Shown: positions 40,946-51,585 of the stretch, in pieces
Layout of the letters: the number at the start of each line of letters is the position of its first letter
Position numbering within the stretch: the first letter of the stretch is position 1
Assembly (NCBI RefSeq): GCF_021917145.1
Contig: NW_025813796.1
Coordinates: 911,781 to 975,780 of the forward strand
Length of the DNA: 64,000 nt
Source: Hypomesus transpacificus
Lineage: Eukaryota > Chordata > Actinopteri > Osmeriformes > Osmeridae
Direction: 5' to 3'
The notes under the pieces: model-generated
Database searches by the model: none
Seen by the model: the letters and a program-made list of their open reading frames with translations, nothing else
What the model was told of the DNA's origin: nothing
Program-made: the position numbers and the translations under genes

Positions 40946-42930
40946 ACACAGACACACACCATCTTTAAGCTGCTCAAACATCATGATTGTGTATGGGGTC
41001 ATTGACTCAGTGTCAGTGGGGTGTAGGAGCTAGAGCTGAAGCAGACTTTATCTCAGCCAAAGGCTGGGTGGATTAAAGACTTGTTATGGGCCATGGGGGT
41101 CCACCACAAAACTAGGCCGGTGGAATTTTACAATTAGTCCTTTTTGTTGAAATGAGCCGGGAGTCCATTGTCTTGCCATGACTTGATCCATGGTGAGGAG
41201 CAGATATGGATGAGAACAGTGGTCAACAAAAAAGTGTTATCCTGTTAAAGGATGCCGGCGTGACACAGGGGGTCCAGCTATGAAGCCTTTACTTTAGAGA
41301 GATAACCTGGTTTTGGGAGCTGAGAGTGGAGACAGGAGCAGCTCAATAAATCACTGTGGTGTATAGAGGGATTAGGTTGGGGCAGTTAGGTAGCTAGCAA
41401 CCTATTTGCCACAACAACTCTGTCAGACTGAGTTGGAGGATTTACCGTGACAGACTACACTCCACACATTGACTCCAATGTCAATTGTTCTTAATCTGCC
41501 ATTTATGTCGTTTTTCCCAAATCTCGCCCCGCCACTACAAATTCATTAAAACTCTTTGCATTTTAAGATATGATCAGCTGGCGCGAGCTGTATTTTAGGA
41601 AATATCCCATCCACGGAATCTCCCAGATTACTGAAAAGTTTGGAATCAGATTTGAATGCAGGAGGAATACACAAAACACACACACCATCTTAATACACTT
41701 CCATTGAGTAGTATGTGTGTGTGCACGTGTGTGTTGGGGTGGGGGGGGGGGGCAATACCTGGAGTGGTTTTGGGTTCCTCTGGGAGTGTCTGATCCAACA
41801 GCCTGCAGAATACTCTGCTGGCACACATGGAAAGACCCACATTAAGATAGCTCATCCTGTCCACCCACAGACAAAAGCCTTTCAATTGCATCTGAGGGCT
41901 CTGTGCTGACACCTCTTAGAGGCAAGCAGACAGGTCCTGACATGGAAAAGCTTTTTAGACACAATTACAGTTTGATTAACATGAATGTCGACTTTATTTC
42001 CTCCCTGCCATATCTAATACGTGAATTGCAGACCTGAAGAGGGTAAATTCACCCATATCATATCTGTCATATCCAGGACATTTGTGTGTTGAAACCCCTT
42101 TGTAAAAGTCAGACGTCGGCAACATAATTTGTCTGTATATTCACATTGAAACATTTTTGGAAAGTTCAGCTGCAATCAATAGCCAATTTAATCAAAGTAC
42201 CGACGAGACAGGTTATTTGTCAAACCAATAAATCGACTTCCAAAGAATAATTCAAGTTGTTCTATCTCACGTATGAGTTAATAAAAAGTCAATATCAAAT
42301 CATCATGTCAATTTTAATGACAAACCATTCAAGTCCTATTACATTCCCCACAAACACATCTGACCGGGCACGACTAACACAACAAGCAGGAACGCCATCT
42401 ATGGTGATCGATTGGCCGTTGTATAATTGTTTAACTTAGATAAGGGAAAATGGACGCAAGGGTCAACAATCACAAGTCATTCATCCTTAATGAAACTCTC
42501 ACTTCCACAGAAAGGGAGAGAGGCAAACACTGTCAGCAAATAGTAGTTATCCAACTTAAAAGTTTTACTTTAACATTTTTTTTTTTAATTGGGGAAAGGT
42601 AGTATTACAATATGTGCATGCAAACAGAAATACTTCATTGCTATTTCAAAAACAAAAAAACAAGTCTACATGATATTGCATCTTGTAACCACTGTGTATG
42701 CACTAAAGCCTAGAAAAATGTAGAACCAACATATCAATATTTTCCATCACACATTATTATGTACAGCGTCTTTCCATTTATAGACAGTTGCCTTTTATAC
42801 AAAAAGATGTTCAGACTTCCACTGGAAGGAAAATTCATTTCAGCGTTGCAGAAATATTGCTGCCCTAAAAAACCAGGAGTCCTTTCATGAGAGCTATTTG
42901 TGGCCAAATCCATGAATCCGCTCTAAGCTC

Positions 42931-43031
42931 TCAAACAAAAAAAGCCAAAAGTAGTGCAATGCACTGTAAGTACACTGTCTGCCGCATTCTGACACCAGAC
43001 GAGCGACCCCACTGGACTTCCTGGGTGTCAT
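42931..43031 (-). CDS. tdgf1: tdgf1 exon 6 (GPI-type C-terminus)
   Basis: 101 nt after CTATTTTTAG. Encodes DTQEVQWGRSSGVRMRQTVY and LQCIALLLAFFV, then TGA. Confidence 0.9.
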
Positions 43032-44556
43032 CTAAAAATAGAGAAGAGACATCACATAAGTACAGGAACCTGATGTGGAGAGATGCAAATCATGGATATT
43101 GGGCCGTTCACACGTCCCCAAACCTGAAAACCCAGCCTTTGAATATCCTTTGGTGGGTGGAAGCAGCCTAGGAACCCCAGGGGCCCATTCTGAACCTCGG
43201 TTGGGTGACTACGTATATTTACTTCACTATGGGTCATTCTGAGCCAACTACTGACTCTTGTGATACCTGACCCTAAATGCCCCCCTGGAACAATGGCAGG
43301 TATGCCACTTCTTTTAATTATCCTCTACACAATGACGTTTAACGGGTAAAAAAAACGGATAATATACATTCAACCTATGTAGATAGAATCGTGATCACAA
43401 TAAAAAGGTATGAAATGTGTTTTGAGAAGACCTACAATTTAGATTCTAGTCATTGCTTTAGGTTAGAAAAACAACAATATCAACACTCCACCTATCAATT
43501 ATAGTGACACACGGTCTTACCACAGTCGTCATGGAAGACATCGTGGAAGCAGTGCAGGATTCCATATCCACACCTGCAGTATGAACAGCCCTTCTTAACC
43601 CACTCCCCTTGAGGAATCATGCCACAGGTCCTGCTCATGACGACAGAGGAAGAGAAGTTAGTCAAGTAGGAAGCTAGCTACAGCAACTATATGCTCAGTT
43701 TGATGCATGTATGGACGTTCCTGATTCATACCTGATTCTTTTGTCGTATTCACAACTCCGTCCGGTAAAGTACGGAGGACATGCGCAAAAGCTCCCCAAG
43801 ATGCAGGTCCCACCGTTTTTACAACAGTCCCGACTTTGTTTGGAGCCTTTGGATACAAAAAGTAGTATTATTATTATAATGTTATTATTAAATAGGAGTG
43901 AGAGAAAGGAGATGACATTTGTTATTAATTACGCTTCTAATTGACAATGGCCAGGGCACTGGGCAACACGTTCACACACATTCCTTCTGTCTAATGTCTT
44001 CCATCAAGGGTCAATAAAACCTAGCAGCTTGGTCGAGGGTAGGTCGACAAGCATAAAAACAAACAAAAAAAACGCCTTAACTAAATCATATGCTCCAAGG
44101 TCAAGCGCACTGGTATTGTCGATAAAAATTGCACCCAAATCAGCACTTACTTCCTGTGAGGCCGACAAAGGGAAGAACTGATCCTGCATCCCGATGTTTT
44201 GCGTTTTCGTCTGGCGAGTTCCTCTCAGTGAATTGTTTCAAATATTCAGCGTGCTGAGGTTCCACGGAGTCTTGTGTTCTGTTGCATTCAGGTCCATCAC
44301 AAGCTAGAATGCAATACATTTTTATTAATTCACTTACACCACGTTGTGTCTGTCAAAAGCATGATCTTCTGAGAAAACCATAGATTAGCCTACCTGCAGC
44401 AACCGTGATGACCTGGAAGGTAACAAGAGTAGACAGTAGAGTCCTAGAACACATTTAAAACAGGTTATCCCCTTTTACCAACAATTCATTTTAGTCGATA
44501 TTATTTTTTTTAGCCGTATTGATCCTGACTTACCTAAAGAGCTGGATTGAACTCAT
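42931..44556 (-). CDS. tdgf1: EGF-CFC Nodal co-receptor, Cripto/one-eyed pinhead orthologue (six exons, 183 residues)
   Basis: EGF-CFC proteins are GPI-anchored co-receptors that let Nodal and Vg1/GDF ligands signal through ALK4/ActRII for mesendoderm and left-right patterning. Minus-strand coding exons in order: 44556-44534, 44443-44394, 44303-44151, 43846-43732, 43630-43521, 43031-42931; all have AG/GT borders and total 552 nt. Signal peptide: MSSIQLFRTLLSTLVTFQVI then TVAAA. EGF: CCKNGGTCILGSFCACPPYF then TGRSCEYDKR, with the O-fucose site C-x-x-G-G-T-C. CFC: CGMIPQGEWVKKGCSYCRCG then YGILHCFHDVFHDDC. C-terminus: hydrophobic QTVYLQCIALLLAFFV, suiting GPI attachment. The CFC position equivalent to human Cripto His120 is Gln here, while the Trp is kept. 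Zebrafish oep is the closest match from memory. Confidence 0.93.
43521..43630 (-). CDS. tdgf1: tdgf1 exon 5 (CFC domain)
   Basis: 110 nt after ATGAGCAG, before GTAAGA. Encodes six cysteines, C-G-M-I-P-Q-G-E-W ... C-x-x-C-x-C ... H-C-F ... D-D-C. Confidence 0.95.
43732..43846 (-). CDS. tdgf1: tdgf1 exon 4 (EGF-like domain)
   Basis: 115 nt after ATCCAAAG, before GTATGA. Encodes six cysteines in EGF order, CCKNGGTC...C-x-C-P-P-Y-F-T-G-R-S-C. Confidence 0.95.
44151..44303 (-). CDS. tdgf1: tdgf1 exon 3 (variable N-terminal region)
   Basis: 153 nt after CATTCTAG, before GTAAGT. Encodes CDGPECNRTQDSVEPQHAEY and continues LKQFTERNSPDENAKHRD...LTG; it includes one N-glycosylation motif (NRT). Confidence 0.87.
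44394..44443 (-). CDS. tdgf1: tdgf1 exon 2 (signal peptide)
   Basis: 50 nt after GTTCTAG, before GTAGGC. Encodes the hydrophobic core TLLSTLVTFQVITVAA. Confidence 0.87.
44534..44556 (-). CDS. tdgf1: tdgf1 exon 1 (start)
   Basis: Encodes MSSIQLF plus two bases of Arg; donor GTAAGT. Short first coding exon. Confidence 0.85.
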
Positions 44557-45601
44557 TTTCTCCGTTACGTGCACAATTCTACAGTAGTCCTACTTGGCAG
44601 CAATTTTACTACTTCTTTAAGGCTCTCCCAAACACTAAGTTAGAAAGGCTACTCTTCCAACTCTACACCCCAGAAAGTTTGCCAGGTGATGCTCTCGGTC
44701 GAGCTGTAGCCTATCCACAATTCTGGCCATCCGACTTGAGGATAAATGTCTCAACCCCTTTCTCAAAGGCCAATTAGCACCTATTGCCCTGCCTTCTCCA
44801 GTCCCATACATAAACATGAGATCACACCCACCTCCGGAATCTGGACATGCAAATTACCTAGCGGCTCTGGCTCTGTTGGTTATGTCTAAAACTGCCGATT
44901 ACGACGCTTTTATCCTGCAATCATTTAAATAACAGCAAGAGTTTGCCACACCGATATAACCTCATGTCATGTCAATATCACTTCATGTTTAGATTACCTG
45001 AGAATATTTTATAATGCAAGTATGCTTATTTTCAACAAGTTGGATACAATCTGATACAATACACAGGACATCATTGAAAATCACAGACAGGTGTAATGTT
45101 GGACACAACAAATGGCAAGCTAAGCAAAAAGACAGAATAGCAATCAATCAAACATACAAAACAACACAGATATATTTTTGTGGGCCTTATAGTTTTCCCA
45201 ATCTGCTTTCAGCTGTACAAGGAGATCTCAGAGAGAAAGGAATGGGTAGTCAATTCAACTGAGGCCATTTGCATGCACTGAGAGAGGGTAGGGACAGCTT
45301 AGATATCTGCATAGTCTGCCTGTGTGCATATCAATGCTTCATACATTTCACAGACTAAGTCTCTTTGCCAGCTGCCTTACCATAACAGTGAATCAAGTTC
45401 TTGAGTTCCTGGATGCCCCCCCCCCCCCCCTCCCCAGTGTCACGGTTTTCTAACTGGGAAGTGACCTTACTACAGATTTGCAGGTACTGGGAGATGCCAG
45501 ACATTGACTATGCTAGTTATAATGCCAGGATCTAGATCACACAGCACATTAAGTCAATGTGATGGGCCTCTGTATTTAGAATTGGGAAATGAAAAACGAT
45601 G

Positions 45602-45800
45602 GGTAGTCGGGTGGCCGAGTGGTTAGGAAAACGGGCTAGTAATCAGAAGGTTGCTGATTGATTCCCAGACGTGCAAAATGATGTTTTGTCCTTGGGCAAG
45701 GCACTTCACCCTACTTGCCTTGGGGAGAATGTCCCTGTACTAACTGTAAGTCGCTCTGGATAAGAGCATCTGCTAAATGACTAAAATGTAAATGTAAATG
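45602..45800 (+). repeat. tRNA-derived SINE, plus orientation
   Basis: The head GTGGCCGAGTGGTTA is a type-II tRNA (Leu/Ser) A box, and GGTTGCTGATTGATTCCC corresponds to a B box. A body (CTTGGGCAAGGCACTTCACC) and the tail GTCGCTCTGGATAAGAGCAT then CTGCTAAATGACTAAAATG follow. The layout is a nearly full-length SINE. Confidence 0.85.
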
Positions 45801-46615
45801 AGTGTTATCAAATACCATTGTTTTCTTTACGTTCAATGTACACCACAGTGGGTGAAACATTGCATCTTCTACCTCATAAATTGTACATGAACAACAGCAC
45901 GCATATCTTATCTAAATGTTGCCCATTGCAAGGCTTGTCATGGTCATGAACCAACAGTCAGCAAACAAGGCCAGAGAATCACTGCTTCTTTCTCATAAAA
46001 AGTATTATTTCGCATAAACAAGTGCAGATCCCCAAGTACGTTATTATTTACCCTGCTTTGCGATTACACTGTGGAAGAGCAGATAATTGTTGCATGACTC
46101 GATGTAGAGGTCGGACAGGACTAATGAACAGACAGACTTAGTTAAGGAAGCAGCAGTCACCTGGATGTCTATTCTCTCCTAAAGAACAGACAGTTGTAAT
46201 TAGACTGCATCTGCATGTACCTGCCTCGTGAAGTGTCTTTATTGAATATGGGCACAGGAGACTTAGAATCCTGTTCTTACAGAAGAGATTTGTATTCACT
46301 GTGTTTCTACAGGAAATGTCTAGAAATTATGATTGATATATACACAACATCTGCATTGACGAACCCTAATCAACACAGACTCAATAGTCTCTTGACATTT
46401 TTGTTCAAATGTTTGAAATGTGAAGTGATTTTATTCAACTGAACCTGTGTAAGCACGTATTTAAGTAAAGTGCATTTTATTGGGATTTCTCTGATAGTTA
46501 TTCACATATTTGGGTGGAATGTAAAATAATTAAGAGAAATTCTATTCAAACGGGGTCTTCTTGTAATCTAGTTTCTAAAAACTTCAACCGTACTACATTA
46601 AGCTGTCATGAGTTT

Positions 46616-46640
46616 GGGGGGGGGGGGGGGGGGGGGGGGG
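46616..46640. repeat. Poly-G run (25)
   Basis: Unbroken G run, intergenic. Confidence 0.95.
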
Positions 46641-48940
46641 AGGCTGAGAGACACAACCTGATAAAGTGCCAGACAGAAATGATGGTTCACGTGTCTGTGC
46701 AGCTGCTGGAATCTGAGTGGTCTTAAATCAACCACAGGGCCGGTAGTTCATATGGAAAAGCACAACCTCAGACAGTGTCCATGGGAGAGGTGGTCAATGT
46801 TCGTCCATGAACCGATAATAGGTGACCTTGGTCACATTGATAAACAAATGGTCCCATCTGTCAAACAAAGGGATTTGACGTGGGGCAACAGTAAGTCGTG
46901 TGACTTCACAACAGACATGTAGATTCTCATCCTGCTGTTCAAAAATGAGTAAAAATAGATTTCACAATAATTAAATGTTCGCCTTCAGCTGGAGGAGAAA
47001 TAATTTCATTTGGAGATAATGAAAAGAATTCTAGGAATTTAATGAAAAATGTCAACTATGCGTTAGAGCCATGGTAGGTGTATGTGGGTGCGCATGTGTG
47101 TGTGTGAGTGGGGTTAATTACTGATGAATTATGGCGGCAGGCTATCTTCAATGATGAATCAGAGCCGAATTATGTCCGCTAATGACTGGGAAGTAAGGGA
47201 GGCCTCTTGTTGGTTTTCAAGGTCAGAGATCTTTTAAAACATATTTTTTTGTAACCTTTTTTTCTCCTGGTTACCTTGAGGGGGCTTGGTTGTGACAGAA
47301 ATAGGAGGGAGTCAAAAGGTGATTTACTCTGTCTATGCCCAGGTGCATTGGTGTCTGGCAAGGCTGACAACCTGTCATGTTTCCTGTCAGGAGCATATGT
47401 GAGGTAATTAGAGTGACAGAGATGGGAAAAGGGGAATTGCAGGTACTGATTTATACCTGAGATGCAATGGTGAAACTACACACCAGAAACTGTTGAATAA
47501 CACACAAGAGTGAGACTGGCTAGAACTTGAAAAACTAAATCCCGCCTGGTTTCATCTACAAATTAGTATATTCAAAAGTATTTACTGTAAACAGAATATA
47601 TACATGACATTTAACCATACAATCTTTCTTGCTCCATTGAAAAGGTAGGCAATAAAAGTAGTGGCTGTGATGCTACTAAATAACTAATTATTTAAGGAGT
47701 TATTAGAATCCCTAAACTTTCATCCTATGAAGCGTCTGAAGGAAAGGCAGAATCATGAAAGCCCACATAGTTGAGATAGATATATTCATTATAATAACAT
47801 GTTCTGCAGACAACATGATTGGTATTCCTGAAATCAAGTGCTTGCTTGGTAAGTCTACTAAGTCTACTCCAATAGCGTGCTGTGATTAGCACCTGACATG
47901 AACAGCCTTTTTGATTTCTTTATATTACACCTTCACATGCAGAGGTTTTCAGATGTGATAATACAGCAACAGCTTCTTCTTCCAGTGGTCCATTCTCGAC
48001 ATACCTCTGGTCATGGGAGCCTCCTGCTGGTAGGCCGTGATTTCACACATTGCTTTTTACAAGCTCGCCAAAATGGTGACATGCACCTGTTAAATGTCAA
48101 TGTATGCCAATTCATCGTGTATGCAGCTCTTGTGGACAGCCCTGCTTGAGAGGATTTCGTTCCCCATTACGGCTTAGTAAGTGACTGAGCTCCCCAGTAT
48201 TTAATGTCACAGCCAATCATTTCTTTATTCCGGGTCAGCTTCTGAGAGGTAGGCAATTTTAGCTAAGCCTGAATGTGTGATATATAATTCAAACATATCA
48301 CATGGCAATGTGTGTGTCTACGTGAGGCTTTGCCTGACTCAGCAGCGAATGCGTTCCACCGTTACCCAGCTGAAGCAGTAGTTTTCTGACGAGAAAAAAG
48401 GGCCATAAAAGGGCTATTGCATGACCAGTGTCTGGACCAGATGACTTGACCACAGCTCGATCAGTACAGGTGGAGTTGATTACCTGCCATCTCTCCGGTT
48501 AAGAATTAGAGCAGATTTTATTCATACTGTGCATCCCGATCTGTTTTCCTTGAACATGCCCCAATGTCCATCTTTGAGCCTGTTGGATCTCCTTCCTCAC
48601 TCCTTTCGTATCCTGTTTCTCCCTGCTTCTCGCTTTCGCCCTCACCCTGCACTCACACGTCTCTCCATCCCCCCCCCCCTCGCTTCCTTTATTTCTGCTC
48701 GTCCTGACAGTGCGTTGCTGTGCATGTTTGGGCATTGGGTCTGCGAGAGCGCTGCGGAGCTTGGCACTCCCCGAGCTGTCACTCTTGGCAGTGTTGGAAC
48801 ACCTCCAGGTCACCGGGCTCAGCCAGTTGGACCATCATCATGATTTATGGATTCAACAAGGGTGGGCGATTAACACAGTGCTCAGTGGCAAAGTCAAGCA
48901 TGCTGTACTTTTACACTTCTTTAAGCCTCTTCTTCTGACA

Positions 48941-48969
48941 CCCCCCCCCCCCCCCCCCCCCCCCCCCCC
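48941..48969. repeat. Poly-C run (29)
   Basis: Unbroken C run, intergenic; the longest homopolymer noted in the window. Confidence 0.95.
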
Positions 48970-49145
48970 TTTGCACGTCCTCAGACGGGGTTGTTTGGAG
49001 TCGTACTCGCAACACTAGGATCGAGGACAGCACCGAATGGGTGCTTTTCAGAACCATGCCCTGCATAGCTTGTCCTTATTATGGTAATAGTAATGGATGA
49101 TATGGATAGAGCTCAGTTGCCCAAAGTATCCCTTAATGAAACCTT

Positions 49146-49270
49146 GCTACAACTTGCTTAGTTCAAGTTCAAGTTCAAGTCTTTTATTTGTCAGGTGCAC
49201 AGAGCAACACAAGGTTAGACTGGGCACTGAAATTCTTAAGACAAGACAACGCAAGCACCTGGCATAACAT
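49146..49270 (+). repeat. Dispersed repeat fragment
   Basis: TCAAGTTCAAGTTCAAGTCT then TTTATTTGTCAGGTGCACAG and GGTTAGACTGGGCACTGAAA. I recognise the pattern from dispersed teleost repeats (TTTATT-GTC-GTGCACAG) but cannot name the family. Confidence 0.45.
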
Positions 49271-50696
49271 AACATATAAGCTTAGTGATACTTTTCGGCT
49301 ACAACGTTTGAATATGAATCTTTTGACAGACTTGATTAACATTTGAGGTAAAAAACAGACGATATAATGTAAAATAAATAATTACCAGCCATGCAAAGGT
49401 TGTCAGCGCCCCTATTGAGTAGACTGTGAATGACATTGCTCTTTCCCCATCCAAATTGAAAGGCCACGTCACTCAAGTTGTCAACCGTTCTAATAAAACC
49501 CATAAAATAAAGCAATAAAGAAAAAAACAGTTTGGTTGATTTAGTATTTGATAAGTAATTATACATTTTAAATCTTACTTTTTAACCCCAAACAGATACA
49601 TAGAATAAGCATACAAATAGTAAGTGTATAGTAAACAGACAAATGGTTAAAAAAAGCACAGTTTAATGACAACTGAAGACACAGATAGTTCTCTCTTCGA
49701 TGTTATAGTACAGAGTAGTTGACTGTATATGTTATATTACATGCCATTTATACTGAAGACCACTATTCTGTATGCAATATGCAAAAAGGTTAAACTGGGT
49801 TAGAATGTTCTCTATGTATGTGCATTGACATGTGATACCTTAGAACACCCCTGTTCATTATGGAACATCATGTGCAGGCCTATTTATACCCATGTGTACA
49901 GCATAAATGATGCTATTTATACGCATGTGCAAAGTATGTTGGTTGGTATCGTATATGCATGTATGCTATTAACAGCGTTTTCTAACTTGAGACAGTGATA
50001 GTTAGCTGAGGAACTAAGCTTAGGTGACGTGTTCTCTATAACTAGAGAAGAGCATTGGCTGTCATGTCCAAACCAGGGTGGAGGTCTTGATACACATTTG
50101 ATATGGCTTGGCTCAAGCTGGCGATGTAGTCCCCACTCTTCTTATAAATGTCAAATGTCATGTAATGTCATAAATACTTGAGGTCCTAACACAACGAAAA
50201 GCACGCAACATCTACAATGAACTCCTGCAGCTATGCTAAGGCGGTCAACGATCAAGATATAGTAAAATATGCGTGATACAGTTGGAATTTAGTTGTATTT
50301 GTTATTCGTTGTATTATTTTGTTTGTCTTCGCACATGTAAAGCGTCTTTGAGTATTTAGAAGAGCGCTATATAAAAATATATTATTACTATTATTATTAA
50401 AGATACCTAGCGGTGTGCAACTGCAAATTATGTTTCTCAACCCTGTTTATTTCTAAAGACTGTTTCCCTTTCCCTCATATACTGTGCAAGCAGAGGTATT
50501 GTGGCTGTGTGGGTGTGCCATTTGTGGGAATCTGCCATGCCCCAAAACAGCTGCAGTCTGCATGACAAGCCTCAGTGTCACACAGAATGAAGCGACCTTT
50601 GTTAAATAAAAGATAAGTTTCCGAAATGTTTTACATTTCTTAAGCAGTAAAAAAAAAAATGCAGGAAGGAAAGGGGGCATGGCATCTCCCTGGGTG

Positions 50697-50827
50697 ATAT
50701 AAATAGAAGATCCAAGCATGCTGGTCACACGGGGCCAGGTTAATTACAGTTGACACTTAGCGATAAATAGGAGCTGTGCCCTGAGCCTGTGAACAGGTTG
50801 TTCAAGTTCGGCAGAACACAACCACTG
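50697..50827 (+). promoter_or_regulatory. TATA box and putative noncoding first exon of the 969-residue W-repeat gene
   Basis: GATATAAATAG (50697-50707) is a good TATA box. A transcript starting about 30 bp downstream would run to a strong donor, CACTG|GTAAGC, at 50827/50828 without a useful ATG-led frame. The next acceptor (CGACAG, ending about 51446) lies just before the coding ATG at 51458. The same layout is found upstream of the downstream paralogue. Confidence 0.5.
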
Positions 50828-51457
50828 GTAAGCAATTCTTTCCTCAGTTTCTCATTACTCCATAGAAAAATGAATTGTTTTTAATGAATGAATGATCTGT
50901 GACTAATTATATAGAGGCTTGATTTGTTGTGCAAGGCATGAATGGAAGCCTTTTGACGAGGACCATATACTTAACACCTTTTTTGTGTTGTGAATAGGAC
51001 CATATACTTAAATAGATCTGAAAATGTTGCAGAATACTTTTCTTATTTGGAATGGTTATTTATAATAATTTATAAGTGAATTAACTGTCTTGGATATCAT
51101 GGCTATTCCTGAGGTTCACATTGGTGACATCATTCAAAAGCCCAGGACGTCTTCTCAATTGGATAAAATAAATAAATACAAAGGGCAATATGGCTGCAAA
51201 GTTGCACAAACCAATTATCATTAGAATGGACCTAGGAAATAACACTATAGAAATCTACAGATGGAAATTTACTTTTTTGCACAGTTTAAAACTTTAAAAC
51301 GCACTTTGTTTTCTACTTTCCTACTTTCTTACTTATTCCCAGTTTTGCAGCATAGCCCTAACAGACATAACTAAATATAAACGTTATTCAACATGACTTG
51401 TGGATCGTTGTCATTAAAGCATCACATCCTTTCTGTTGGTCGACAGAAAAAGCCATC

Positions 51458-51585
51458 ATGAGCACGGGGGAGGTGACCGGGTGCGATGCATCTATCATGA
51501 AAAATGTGTGGGAGATCAGACTCAGAGAGCAGACTATGAAAATACAGTTGGAGCAGGAAAGATTGGAGAAGAGCGCTCTGGAGAC
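51458..51585 (+). CDS. W-repeat gene 1, first coding exon
   Basis: Encodes MSTGEVTGCDASIMKNVWEI and continues RLREQTMKIQLEQERLEKSALE plus two bases. A second possible start is the Met just before KNVWE. The upstream in-frame ATG at 51398 lies before the probable acceptor and is disfavoured. Confidence 0.75.

Larger units (their letters stand above)
29830..42900. other. 13-kb intergenic stretch between the FAM240-like gene and tdgf1
   Basis: Apart from the SINE copies, microsatellites and the higher-order minisatellite listed separately, I recognised no coding exon. It includes the upstream region of the minus-strand FAM240-like gene and the 3' side of tdgf1, and could hold their noncoding exons or enhancers. 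Confidence 0.5.
44560..50690. other. Intergenic stretch between tdgf1 and W-repeat gene 1
   Basis: No coding exon recognised. It holds a full SINE (45602-45800), poly-C at 45416-45430, poly-G, poly-C and dispersed-repeat fragments. The first few hundred bases are the presumed tdgf1 promoter, and an AT-rich patch near 46950-47190 may be regulatory. Confidence 0.5.

Noticed and set aside
45602..45690. A functional tRNA-Leu/Ser gene
   Set aside because: A and B boxes are present, but it continues into a SINE body and tail and lacks a clean cloverleaf; it is the SINE head.
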